20,679 nt of DNA from assembly GCA_016280565.1 (NCBI GenBank), contig JAEEGY010000219.1, positions 1 through 20,679 on the forward strand. Reading direction: 5' to 3'. The notes beneath the pieces are model-generated. The model was not told the origin of the DNA. It searched no databases and saw nothing but the letters and a program-made list of their open reading frames with translations. Position 1 is the stretch's first letter, and each line of letters begins with the position of its first letter. Below, piece by piece: positions 6,480-14,069 of this stretch. Position numbers and translations under genes: made by a program. Origin of the DNA: Fretibacterium sp. (lineage in GTDB: Bacteria > Synergistota > Synergistia > Synergistales > Aminobacteriaceae).

Positions 6480-8405
6480 CTACTCGGATTTAGGCTCCGG
6501 GGCCGGGCCGTTGAGCACCACAAGGGCGTTTACCGTGTTGCCCTGGGCGTCCGTCCCAGGACGGCGCGCCAGGTGATAAGTCCCCGGCTTGAGATAGCTC
6601 GCCAGCTCCTGGATAACATTCTCCACCTGGAAGCGCTGGGCCCAGTGCAGGAGTTTGCTCATATCCTCAGAGTGCGGCTCCCGCTGGAAGTGCTGCCACA
6701 GGATGTTGAAGCCCTTCCCCATCGTCTCCATATCGTGAAGCTGGTCACCCACCTGAAGGTAATGGAGCCCCAGGTTCTTCTGGGCGTCCTCCTGCACGAC
6801 GGGGTACTTCTTCGCCTGCTCAAGGTAATAGAGCTGAAGCTGAGCATTCTCCGTACTGAGGGCCTGGCGCAGCAGTAAATTCCCTTCAATGCCGCTCCAG
6901 AGGTAGACAAGCCCGGCCAGCGCCGCACAAACAGCGGCAGCGCCGCACAATCTGGAGAAAAGGTCAGACGCATTGATCCGCCAGTCCCGCCCGGCCAGGA
7001 ACTCCCGGTTCGTGAGGGCAAAGGCCAGGGCCATCCACAGGATGTTCTCAATGCGGTGGAAGGGACGCGTCCAGAAGGCATCAAAGGAAACGAGCACCAC
7101 CAGCGCACAGCCCCAGATAGCCGCAGGGGAGACGCCTCCCTCCTCCGACCGGAGAGACCGCCACAACCCCCGGACGACGGCCCAAAGCCAGAAGACGTGC
7201 ATCATCACCAGCAGGATCCCCCCGGCCCAGCCCGCCTCGCAGAACCACTGGAGGTACTCGTTGTGGGCCCAGTGTGTGTACTGCCACTGATACCAGGGTT
7301 CATTGATGGTCTTGAACGCCTCCCGCTGGGCCTCCAGGTAGTGCCACTTGTACTGCCCCACCCCAACGCCCATCGGGTGTTCCTTGAACATCGCGGCGGA
7401 GGTCGTCCAGATGCCGATCCGATTGCCGATCGTGCCGGCGTTTTGGATCAGGTCGTCCTTCAGCTTGAAGAGCAGATCTCCAGCCCTGCCGTAGAGCGAT
7501 ATCCCCGCCACCACTGCAACAAAGATCACCAGAACCACGCTAAGCCGCTTGATGTAGGCGCGCCCGTAGCGCATCGCCGTCACCAGGGCAAGGACAAAGA
7601 GCCCCGCAAACAGAGAGAGGAGCGCCGACCGGCTGGTGCTGTTCCACAGGCCCCAGCTGTTGACCGCCATCAGGACCAGGTTCAGGACAGTTATCCACCG
7701 GGGACGCTTTTTCCCGTCGCCGCTAAAGGCATAGGCGATGAAGAGGTAGATGGAGCTCATGACGCAGATGGCCATCCAGAGCCCAAACATATTCTGCTGA
7801 GCGGTGTTGCCAATGTAATTGTCCGGCGTCGGCAGGATGAGGGTACTCCAGGGGCGCAGAAACTCAAAGGCGGTCCCCTTGAGAAAGGCCAGGTCGTTCA
7901 TACTGCGGATCTGGAGCTCGGCGAAGAGGACATTGATGGCCCCGTTGATGTTCGCCAGCCACAGGATAAGCCTTAGCCCCCGGTCGGAGAAGGAGTTGGC
8001 CGTGAGGACGTAGAAGGCCCAGACCGCCGCAAAGCAGATCATCTCGTGCACAAAGCCCGTCATGGAGGAGATATCCAGCCACAGGGGCTGGAGCGCACAG
8101 TAGACCAGCAACAGAGCCCAGAGGACACCAAAAACATCGATCCTGATGTCGATCCTGCGGCCGTACCAGACCAGCCGCAGTCCCGCCACAATGAGGGCTA
8201 AGGCCACAGGGGCTCCCGCCACCGTCCATTTGAGGATGTGCAGCGTGTCAGCGAAGCGCACGCCGGAGTAAACCAGGTTGGGAAGCGCCAGAGCCACGCA
8301 CCACAGGAGAAGCAGGATGTTCCCAGGGATCAGCGGCACCTTCCCCTCACTTTTAGTGGCCTCGTTCTTTAACTTTATGTTCTTCAGGTTTTTCAACCGG
8401 GACAC
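6480..8405 (-). CDS. O-antigen ligase / O-oligosaccharyltransferase-family membrane protein (Wzy_C)
   Basis: A polytopic inner-membrane protein of 641 residues with about 10-12 predicted membrane helices up to residue about 505, then a soluble, helix-rich, probably TPR-like tail (about 510-641). Family signatures are visible: AQQNMFG (202-208, like the QxN motif of the PglL group), STSRSALLSL (256-265), GNRIGIW (327-333), and HPMGVGVGQYKW (343-354) followed by HNEYLQWFCEAGW (381-393), the periplasmic loop of WaaL/Wzy/PglL enzymes. Such proteins transfer or polymerise lipid-linked glycans onto lipid A, polymer or protein in the periplasm. Sequence alone cannot decide between these. Location directly before pseudopilin genes suggests protein O-glycosylation (inference). 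The start is GTG at 8405, very close to its ribosome site; TTG at 8396 has better spacing. The gene follows the spermidine-synthase-like gene by 13 nt. Confidence 0.85.
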   Translation of the reverse strand: MSRLKNLKNIKLKNEATKSEGKVPLIPGNILLLLWCVALALPNLVYSGVRFADTLHILKWTVAGAPVALALIVAGLRLVWYGRRIDIRIDVFGVLWALLLVYCALQPLWLDISSMTGFVHEMICFAAVWAFYVLTANSFSDRGLRLILWLANINGAINVLFAELQIRSMNDLAFLKGTAFEFLRPWSTLILPTPDNYIGNTAQQNMFGLWMAICVMSSIYLFIAYAFSGDGKKRPRWITVLNLVLMAVNSWGLWNSTSRSALLSLFAGLFVLALVTAMRYGRAYIKRLSVVLVIFVAVVAGISLYGRAGDLLFKLKDDLIQNAGTIGNRIGIWTTSAAMFKEHPMGVGVGQYKWHYLEAQREAFKTINEPWYQWQYTHWAHNEYLQWFCEAGWAGGILLVMMHVFWLWAVVRGLWRSLRSEEGGVSPAAIWGCALVVLVSFDAFWTRPFHRIENILWMALAFALTNREFLAGRDWRINASDLFSRLCGAAAVCAALAGLVYLWSGIEGNLLLRQALSTENAQLQLYYLEQAKKYPVVQEDAQKNLGLHYLQVGDQLHDMETMGKGFNILWQHFQREPHSEDMSKLLHWAQRFQVENVIQELASYLKPGTYHLARRPGTDAQGNTVNALVVLNGPAPEPKSE

Positions 8406-8418
8406 TCCCTTTCACCAC

Positions 8419-10068
8419 TCACTGGGGCAGGACGAGGGCATAGCGCTCCACCGGGGCAAAGGCATCGGTGAAGGCCGGGATCCTGGGGTCCGGAGTGAAG
8501 GGATCCAGCCATTGGTTGGCAAGGAGCCTCGCAACGTGCTCGTCCGGTGTCTTTGGAACCGGTGGCAGCGCCTCCGATGGGAGGGCCACCAACATAAGGT
8601 TTTGCAGGGCGTAGGCGTAACGCGCTTCCGGGGCCGAGGCCGGGAAGATCAGCATTCGCGGGAAGACCTGGGAGAACGCGGAGTAGATGCCGTGGAAAAC
8701 ACCGCTGCGCGGGCCGTATAGCGACGCGATGATGTTGGATACAAGCACCCCGTCCGGGGTCATCAGGCCGCGGAGACGCTGGGCCGTCTCCACCGTGGTG
8801 AGCTGGAAGGGGATGGAGTACCAGGAGCCGAACACGTCCATGAATACCGCATCGTAAGGGCCCAGCCCGTCACGGGCGGCGCGGTTGAGGAACGTCCGCG
8901 CGTCCTCGTGGAAGACACGGAGGTTAGGGCTGTCCTTCAGCTCAAAGTACCGGCGCGCGGCCTCCGTGATACCAGGGTCCAGCTCCACCACGTCGAAGGA
9001 CACCTCCCGTTCGGACAGGATGTGGCGCGGCACGCAGTAGCCTCCTCCCCCCAGCATCAGGATCTTCTTCGTATCGGGCTTGTAGTGAAAGGCGAGGTCA
9101 TAAAACTTCGTGTAGTCGCTCACCAGCTCCGTGGGCTCATCCGTATACATCAGGGACTGCGCGCCCTTCGGGTCCGTCATCATGATACGGATGCGCCGTC
9201 CGTCCTCCATGTTGCTCTCCACGATGGAGATGTGGTTGTACGCCGTGTCGATCTGCTCCCCAACAGGGGCCAGTGGCAGACCGTAGGCCCACGCCGTGTA
9301 GGCTGCCCAGCCCAGACAGAGCATCATCATCAGGGAACCCCGCCACGCCGCCGCGTAGATCAGGAAGGAGAGCAGCGCAAGGGTGACCGACAACATCATC
9401 AAAATCACCCCGGAGGGGAAGAGCGAGATGAGGACGAAGCCGCCCAGGAACGTGCCGAGGATGCTGCCCGCCGAGCCTAAGGCCGTGAGGCGTCCCACCG
9501 TAACGCCGGAGGACCCCACATCCCTCAGCGCGAGGCGGACGATGAAGGGCGAGACCATCCCCATAAGGAGGCTCGCCGGGGTAAAGATCATCAGCGCGGC
9601 CAGGACCGAAGCCACGTAGAGGTTCAGCGGGAGCTCGGCCAGCAGCGTGAGAACGGCGTTGCCGGCAAAGGCCGTCAACCCCGTGACAAGGGCCGCAAGA
9701 AGAAGGATGCGCCCCAGGATGCGCCCCTCCGGCCGCCGGTCCGCCATATTTCCCCCCAGCCAGTTGCCAAGGCACAGGCTGGTCATCATCACGCCGATGA
9801 GGGCCGTCCAGACGATCAGCGACGTGCCGAAGAACGGAGCGACCAGGCGCGAGCCGGTGAGCTCCAGCACCATGACCGCCGCCCCGCTGAAGAAGGCCGT
9901 GAGCTGAAGGCGGAGGGAAACCCGGCGGGGCTGTCCCGATGGAACGGGTTCTTCAACGGGCTCCTTTACCTCAACAGGTTTTAGGGCGGTCAGCCCTGAG
10001 CAGGTTTCAGGGCCGCATGGCCCTGAGCTTGAAACTGAAAAAGGTTTGGCCTCATAATCCATATCCAT
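8419..10068 (-). CDS. Membrane-anchored spermidine-synthase-like (fused transporter/methyltransferase-fold) protein
   Basis: A 549-residue two-part protein. Residues about 52-265 form 7-8 membrane helices (from QLTAFFSGAAVMVLELTGSR, the common start of this family). Residues about 270-549 form a Rossmann aminopropyltransferase-like domain with GGGGY (340-344), VELDPG (361-366) and HEDAR (387-391). At the position of the spermidine synthase catalytic loop it has DVFGS (411-415) where true enzymes usually show a D-x-x-D type motif, so the reaction may not be aminopropyl transfer. No speD or arginine/ornithine decarboxylase lies nearby. The first about 50 residues precede the conserved family start and contain a palindromic DNA repeat translated in frame (residues about 13-31). 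The start is ATG at 10068, or 10062, with GGGGGAGG upstream; no in-frame ATG, GTG or TTG exists between the repeat and the conserved domain. It heads the transcription unit that leads into gsp. Confidence 0.85.
   Translation of the reverse strand: MDMDYEAKPFSVSSSGPCGPETCSGLTALKPVEVKEPVEEPVPSGQPRRVSLRLQLTAFFSGAAVMVLELTGSRLVAPFFGTSLIVWTALIGVMMTSLCLGNWLGGNMADRRPEGRILGRILLLAALVTGLTAFAGNAVLTLLAELPLNLYVASVLAALMIFTPASLLMGMVSPFIVRLALRDVGSSGVTVGRLTALGSAGSILGTFLGGFVLISLFPSGVILMMLSVTLALLSFLIYAAAWRGSLMMMLCLGWAAYTAWAYGLPLAPVGEQIDTAYNHISIVESNMEDGRRIRIMMTDPKGAQSLMYTDEPTELVSDYTKFYDLAFHYKPDTKKILMLGGGGYCVPRHILSEREVSFDVVELDPGITEAARRYFELKDSPNLRVFHEDARTFLNRAARDGLGPYDAVFMDVFGSWYSIPFQLTTVETAQRLRGLMTPDGVLVSNIIASLYGPRSGVFHGIYSAFSQVFPRMLIFPASAPEARYAYALQNLMLVALPSEALPPVPKTPDEHVARLLANQWLDPFTPDPRIPAFTDAFAPVERYALVLPQ
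9975..10001. repeat. Degenerate copy of palindromic repeat, in coding sequence
   Basis: CAGGTTTTAGGGC, then GGTCA, then GCCCTGAGC resembles the perfect repeat that follows directly, with shorter arms (AGGGC/GCCCT) around a 5-nt loop. It is arranged head to tail with the next copy and lies inside the N-terminal codons of the spermidine-synthase-like gene. Confidence 0.55.
10000..10031. repeat. 32-bp palindromic repeat, copy in coding sequence
   Basis: Identical over 32 bp to 10160-10191. Its core is a perfect hairpin: TCAGGGCC (10007-10014), loop GCAT, GGCCCTGA (10019-10026). It is read in frame by the minus-strand gene as part of SSSGPCGPETCSG. The size and palindromic core resemble REP-type or Rickettsia-palindromic-type elements; the family is not recognised. 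Confidence 0.85.
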
Positions 10069-10159
10069 AGGACTGCGGCCTCCCCCATATCAGCGTTGTT
10101 TTGCCTTTTCTCCCATTCACTCTATGTCAACCTCCAAGGGCCGGACGCTGAGCCCGGCT

Positions 10160-10191
10160 GCAGGTTTCAGGGCCGCATGGCCCTGAGCTTG
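10160..10191. repeat. 32-bp palindromic repeat, intergenic copy
   Basis: Second exact copy of the 32-bp element, here in the gap between trkH and the spermidine-synthase-like gene, with the same 8-bp arms and GCAT loop (10167-10186). No T-run follows on either strand, so it is not a standard intrinsic terminator, though the hairpin would be transcribed in the leader of the downstream operon. Confidence 0.85.
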
Positions 10192-10217
10192 CATCGTAGT
10201 TCCTCTGCAGTCTCTCT

Positions 10218-10249
10218 ATTGTACCAGACCAGCCGATGGGCGCGGTCAG
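10218..10249 (-). promoter_or_regulatory. Candidate promoter for the spermidine-synthase-like / gsp operon
   Basis: On the minus strand, TGGTACAAT (10226 down to 10218) is an extended -10 element with 5 of 6 matches in the hexamer. CTGACC (10249-10244) is a possible but distant -35 (20-nt spacer). Transcription from here would carry the palindromic repeat in an about 145-nt leader. The rest of the 185-bp gap (10069-10253) holds the repeat and the GGGGGAGG ribosome site. Confidence 0.45.
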
Positions 10250-10253
10250 GGTT

Positions 10254-11723
10254 TTAACGGGCCCATGTCCCCGGTAAAAACAACAGGATCACGGCAAAAA
10301 GCTCCAGCCGTCCCGCCAGCATGAGGAAGGAGAACAGCCACTTCACCCCGGCTGGCAGCCAGGCGAAGTTCTCCACAGCCCCCAGGGTGTTCAGACCAGG
10401 ACCGACGTTGCTGAGGCAGGTGATGGTCCCGGAGAAGGCACTCAGGAGGTCCAACCCTGGACAGGAAAAGGAAAACGCCGTCACGATCAGCGTACTCGCG
10501 GCCGCCAGCAGAACGTAAAGCATCAGAAAAGCGACGGTAGAGTCCATGATCCCCCGGGGAACGGGCCGGCCGTTGAACCGTGCGGTGATAACGGCCCTGG
10601 GATGCAAAAGCCGGAGCGTCTCGACCTTGAGCTGGCGGCCCAGGAGCAGGAAGCGCACCACCTTGCAGCCTCCGCCCGTGGAACCCCCGCAGGCCCCCAT
10701 GACCATCAGAAGCAGGAACAGAAAACGGGCAAACTCCGGCCAAAGGTCAAAGTCATCCGTGATGAAGCCTGTGGTGGTCATGATACTGATAACGTGGAAG
10801 GCGGAGCGGCGCAGCGCAGGTTCAAAGCCAGCGGCTAACTTCCCGATCAGGAGAAACGTTGTAATGGCCAGCGATGAACCGATCACTATCCCAACGTACA
10901 GGCGCAGCTCCTCGTCCCGAAGAAAGTTCCGAAACTGCCGGGCAAACAGAAGGAAATACAGGGAGAAGTTCACCCCGGAGGCGAACATGAAGACGATGAT
11001 GACCCACTCGATGTACGCGCTGTGGAACCAGGCGATAGAGGTGTTCTTCGTGGAGAAGCCCCCCGTGGCGATGGTGGAACAGGAGTGCGCGAAGGCATCA
11101 AAGAGGCTCATGCCACCAAACATCAGGAGGATCGTCTCCGTGAAGGTCAGCAGGACATAAACGCCCCAGAGGCGGAGCGCTGTCTGCTGAAGGCGTGGGG
11201 TGAGTTTCTCCGCCGTGACGCCGGGAACCTCCGCCTTGAAGAGCTCCATGCCGCCGATCCCAAGGAAGGGCAGCACGGCGAGGCTGAGAACGATGATCCC
11301 CATCCCGCCCAGCCAGTGCGTCAGCGAGCGCCAGAGCAGGACCCCCCGCGGGGCGGCTTCAATGTTCTCAAGGATCGTCGCCCCCGTGGTGGTGAAGCCG
11401 GACATGGTCTCAAAGAAGGCGTCGGTGTAGGTGGGGGTCACGCCACAGCTCCAGTAGGGCAGGGCGCCGACGCCCGAGGCAATGGCCCAGGCCAGGGCCA
11501 CAACTCCCAGGGCCTCGCGGATGCCCAACTCGCCGCGCTCCTGCTTTCTCTTTCCCCCCAGCGACAGCAGGAGGCTTATCAGCAGCCCACAGGCCAGCGA
11601 GACGGCAAAGGCCCGCGCGTCCGGCGTGCCGTCCCAGAGCGCCAGCCCCAGCGGCAGGAACATGAAGAGGGAGACGATCAGACTGATGAGCGAAAGGACT
11701 CGGAGAACAATCCCGATCTTCAT
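10254..11723 (-). CDS. trkH: Trk-type potassium uptake protein TrkH
   Basis: K+ channel-like subunit of the Trk uptake system in the inner membrane. The 489 residues contain the four pore loops of the SKT superfamily: FTTTGAT (about 109-115), STIATGGFST, IMTTTGFIT and CLSNVGPGL, each with the selectivity-filter glycine. The segment LRRSAFHVISIMTTTGF and the later GGSTGGGCKVVRFLLLGRQ are typical of TrkH. Full length for the family. It starts with ATG overlapping the TGA of trkA (ATGA), so the channel and its gating subunit are translated in a coupled manner. The stop is followed by a 185-bp gap without a clear intrinsic terminator. Confidence 0.96.
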   Translation of the reverse strand: MKIGIVLRVLSLISLIVSLFMFLPLGLALWDGTPDARAFAVSLACGLLISLLLSLGGKRKQERGELGIREALGVVALAWAIASGVGALPYWSCGVTPTYTDAFFETMSGFTTTGATILENIEAAPRGVLLWRSLTHWLGGMGIIVLSLAVLPFLGIGGMELFKAEVPGVTAEKLTPRLQQTALRLWGVYVLLTFTETILLMFGGMSLFDAFAHSCSTIATGGFSTKNTSIAWFHSAYIEWVIIVFMFASGVNFSLYFLLFARQFRNFLRDEELRLYVGIVIGSSLAITTFLLIGKLAAGFEPALRRSAFHVISIMTTTGFITDDFDLWPEFARFLFLLLMVMGACGGSTGGGCKVVRFLLLGRQLKVETLRLLHPRAVITARFNGRPVPRGIMDSTVAFLMLYVLLAAASTLIVTAFSFSCPGLDLLSAFSGTITCLSNVGPGLNTLGAVENFAWLPAGVKWLFSFLMLAGRLELFAVILLFLPGTWAR

Positions 11724-13114
11724 GCCTCTCCCCGCTCCCCGTCCACGTTATTCTCACTGAAGAGTTCCGCCGCCTCGCGCATGAGGGCCGTGGTGGCGAA
11801 GAGGATGAGGCAGTCCCCCGCCTGGAGCTGGGTGGCCCCCGTCGGGACCAAAACCCGGTTCCCGTGCCCCATGAGGGCCACCAGCACCCCTTTTGGAAGT
11901 CCAAGCTCGGCCAGGGGACGTCCCAGGAGCTTGTTCCCCTCCGGTACAACAACCTCCAGCATCTCCACGCCGGTCTTCTCGATGACCGACAGGGCCCGCG
12001 CGTGCCCGGGGTAGCGGATCATGCCCAGGATCACGGAGGCCAGCGCCTTGTTGGGGTTCACCACAGCGTCCACCGGCATGATCTCCGGCAGGGCCTCGTA
12101 CTGCTTCCGGCGTACCACGGCGATGCTCTTTTTCACCCCCATGGACTTGGCCAGGGCAGCGTAGATGAGATTCACCTCATCGGACTCTGTGGCGCAGACG
12201 TAGCCGTCCGCCTCGTCGATACCCTCCTCCCGGAGCAGGTCCGGGTCCGCCCCGTCTCCGTTCAGCACCAGGGCCCCGCCCAGCTCCTCGGCCAGCCTGG
12301 CACAGCGCCCCGCATCGTGGTCGATAAGGCGTATCTGAACGTGGCCGTACTCCCTCTGTATCCTTTGCGTCACCTGGAAGCCCAGCTTCCCGCCCCCTAC
12401 AACGAACACCCGGCGCAGCGGACGGGATTTCCTGAGCTGGAAAAGCTCCTCCAGCAGCCACGCTGCCTCCTTGTACGTCACGACGTAGCACAGGTCCCCC
12501 GTCTGGAGCACCGTGTCTCCGTCCGGGACGGCGTTTTCGTCGCTGCCCTCGCGTTCCACGTAGACGAAGACGGCCACAAGGTCCTTATACAGAACGCGGA
12601 TATCCTTCAGGGCCATCCCGGCTAAGGGAGAGTTCTCCGCAACACGCAGGGCATAGAGGGCGGCCCGCCCGTCCAGAAGCTCCGCTGTCCGTGAGGCGGA
12701 GCTGACCGCCAGGAGCTCCAGGATTTCCCGCGCCACGGACCGCTCCGGCGAGACCATCAGGTCGATGCCCAGCTTTTTCCCCCAGGTTGGGGAATCAGTG
12801 AACTCAAGGCTCCGCACCCGGGAGATGACGTGCTCCACCCCGGCCCGGTGAGCTATCCAGCAGGAGAGCATATTCACCTCGTCCCGGTCAGTGCAGGCCA
12901 GCAGGAGGTCCACATCTCCATTATCCGTCACCCCGGCTTCATGGAGCACCTGAGGCCGCGCTCCGTTGCCCCGAATGACGCTCACATCCAGCTCTTCCGC
13001 AATTTTTGCCTTCTCCTCGTCCTGCTCTACAACGTAGACGTTATGCCCCTCCTCGGAGAGTGTCGCGGCGATATCGCAGCCCACCTCTCCGGCTCCGACG
13101 ATAACGACATTCAT
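11720..13114 (-). CDS. trkA: Trk system potassium uptake regulatory protein TrkA
   Basis: Cytoplasmic regulator that binds NAD(H)/ATP and gates TrkH. From the ATG at 13114 it has 464 residues in two tandem halves, each with an RCK N-domain and C-domain. The first begins MNVVIVGAGEVGCDIAATL (Rossmann GxGxxG). The second begins RRVFVVGGGKLGFQVTQRI. The C-terminal halves carry NSPLAGMALKDI and GNKLLGRPLAELGLP. The frame is open 7 codons further upstream (13135), but the ATG at 13114 fits the family start, has GGGAGG upstream, and overlaps the thioesterase stop (ATGA). It is coupled to trkH downstream in the same way. Two-domain length (about 460) is standard for TrkA. Confidence 0.96.
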   Translation of the reverse strand: MNVVIVGAGEVGCDIAATLSEEGHNVYVVEQDEEKAKIAEELDVSVIRGNGARPQVLHEAGVTDNGDVDLLLACTDRDEVNMLSCWIAHRAGVEHVISRVRSLEFTDSPTWGKKLGIDLMVSPERSVAREILELLAVSSASRTAELLDGRAALYALRVAENSPLAGMALKDIRVLYKDLVAVFVYVEREGSDENAVPDGDTVLQTGDLCYVVTYKEAAWLLEELFQLRKSRPLRRVFVVGGGKLGFQVTQRIQREYGHVQIRLIDHDAGRCARLAEELGGALVLNGDGADPDLLREEGIDEADGYVCATESDEVNLIYAALAKSMGVKKSIAVVRRKQYEALPEIMPVDAVVNPNKALASVILGMIRYPGHARALSVIEKTGVEMLEVVVPEGNKLLGRPLAELGLPKGVLVALMGHGNRVLVPTGATQLQAGDCLILFATTALMREAAELFSENNVDGERGEA

Positions 13115-13881
13115 GGCCTCGCCTCCCAGCTGCATGAAAACAGCGTTCTTGGTTTTGCCGTCCCCGCCCCGCTGTCCTCGTTCTTCTCATTGATGATACG
13201 ATAGACGAAATCCCGGTTTTCAGAGGAAGACGGCAGTTCCGCCACCTGGATGCGCAGTTTCTCCCCCCAACGCGCACCGGAGCGGAAGGACGCCGAGATA
13301 CTGCGGACATCGTACTTCATGAGGTCCAACGGCGTCGCCTCAAAGACCCACTCAAAGTAGACGGCGTTGTTGACGTGGCCGTTGGTGTCCAGGTCGTGGA
13401 AGCGGATGGGACAGGGGACCTCTGTGACCTCCCCGTCCTGCGGGAAGGCCGGGATGTCCCGGAAGTCCGGGTCGATGGGAGTGGTATCGCGCTCCGTGAT
13501 CTCCGGCAGATGTGCGGAAGGCCGGACAGGACGTCCAGCGGCCAGGTCAAGCAACAGCCACGAGGTCTTGGCCCAGACCAGCGGCATGCCGTCGGGACGG
13601 ACTACCTCAAAGACCCTCAGCGTGCCGTAGCCGTGGTTGGGGTCGTGATATGTCCGGATCACAAAATGCTCGTCCAGCGTAGGCAGAGGCCCTGTCAGCT
13701 CCACCTCGTAGCGCGTCAGGACCCAGGCGTAACCCCGTGCCATGAGCTCCGTTGCTGTCCCTTCCAGATCTTCAACAGCCAGGCTCGCCGTGTCCTGGAG
13801 GTAGTTGAGAAGGCTGTGCAGCTTGATCTGGCCCAGACAGGAGGCGTCGGAGGGCTGGACTGTCAGTTCCCGTGTGTACAC
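13111..13881 (-). CDS. Acyl-ACP thioesterase (FatA/FatB family)
   Basis: Hydrolyses acyl-acyl carrier protein to free fatty acid plus ACP. The 256 residues form two hotdog domains (about 1-130 and 150-250). The second holds the catalytic stretch HDLDTNGHVNNAVYFEW (162-178), with the Asp, Asn (167), His (169) and Glu (177) seen in plant and bacterial acyl-ACP thioesterases. The first domain has the substrate-lining segment LNYLQDTASLAVEDLEG. It starts with GTG at 13881; the ribosome site GGAGGA sits at the end of the upstream micro-gene. Its TGA overlaps the trkA start. Why a fatty-acid enzyme is coupled to potassium uptake is not evident; turnover of membrane lipids is a possible link (inference). 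Confidence 0.92.
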   Translation of the reverse strand: MYTRELTVQPSDASCLGQIKLHSLLNYLQDTASLAVEDLEGTATELMARGYAWVLTRYEVELTGPLPTLDEHFVIRTYHDPNHGYGTLRVFEVVRPDGMPLVWAKTSWLLLDLAAGRPVRPSAHLPEITERDTTPIDPDFRDIPAFPQDGEVTEVPCPIRFHDLDTNGHVNNAVYFEWVFEATPLDLMKYDVRSISASFRSGARWGEKLRIQVAELPSSSENRDFVYRIINEKNEDSGAGTAKPRTLFSCSWEARP

Positions 13882-13884
13882 CGC

Positions 13885-14010
13885 CTATTCCTCCTTCTTC
13901 AGCTCGTTCAGGGGCTGCCCACTCTCGCCGTATCCGTACCCGCCAATCACCTCAGGGACTGCCTCAGGCTTGGGCCAGCTTGTCACAGCGTTGTTCAGAT
14001 AGATCGACAT
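13885..14010 (-). CDS. 41-residue micro-gene with cysteine-desulfurase N-terminal signature
   Basis: The sequence starts MSIYLNNAVTSWPKPEAV and ends GQPLNELKKEE, 41 residues in all. The first about 20 residues closely resemble the beginning of class-V aminotransferases/cysteine desulfurases (family pattern IYLDNAATSWPKP). The rest is Gly/Tyr-rich (VIGGYGYGESG) then charged, and resembles nothing I recognise. It lacks the PLP-lysine and all catalytic parts, so it cannot be an active enzyme. It has a good ribosome site (AAGGAG) 9 nt before ATG (a GTG directly before is an alternative start), and its stop region supplies the ribosome site of the thioesterase, implying real translation. It may be a remnant of a deleted desulfurase gene kept as a leader peptide, or a functional small protein. 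No continuation is found in the other frames. Confidence 0.6.
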   Translation of the reverse strand: MSIYLNNAVTSWPKPEAVPEVIGGYGYGESGQPLNELKKEE

Positions 14011-14069
14011 CACAAAAAACTCCTTCTGCACCGGGGCCCCACCCCCGCGTGTCCGTTCTTCCTTTTCTC

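Noticed and set aside
6081..7976. Two long plus-strand open frames (6081-6878 and 7056-7976) opposite gspJ and the O-antigen-ligase-like gene
   Set aside because: Antisense to well-supported proteins, with no family motifs and no fitting ribosome sites.
10125..10130. Perfect TTGACA on the minus strand as -35 for the spermidine-synthase-like gene
   Set aside because: No -10-like hexamer at 16-18 nt spacing; the extended -10 at 10218-10226 is more convincing.
10000..10191. Two identical 32-bp repeats as a possible CRISPR array
   Set aside because: Only two exact copies, a 128-bp interval, a degenerate abutting copy and location in a coding sequence; no cas genes.
10160..10191. Palindrome after trkH as an intrinsic terminator
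   Set aside because: Neither strand has a T-run after the stem, and an identical copy lies inside a gene.
11022..12014. 330-codon plus-strand open frame across trkH and trkA
   Set aside because: Both opposite-strand genes are certain, and the translation is Gly/Arg/Gln-rich without domains, hence a shadow.
13885..14010. Frameshift hiding a full cysteine desulfurase
   Set aside because: The other frames after the conserved part hit stops quickly, and the thioesterase begins at once, so no room exists for the rest of the enzyme.
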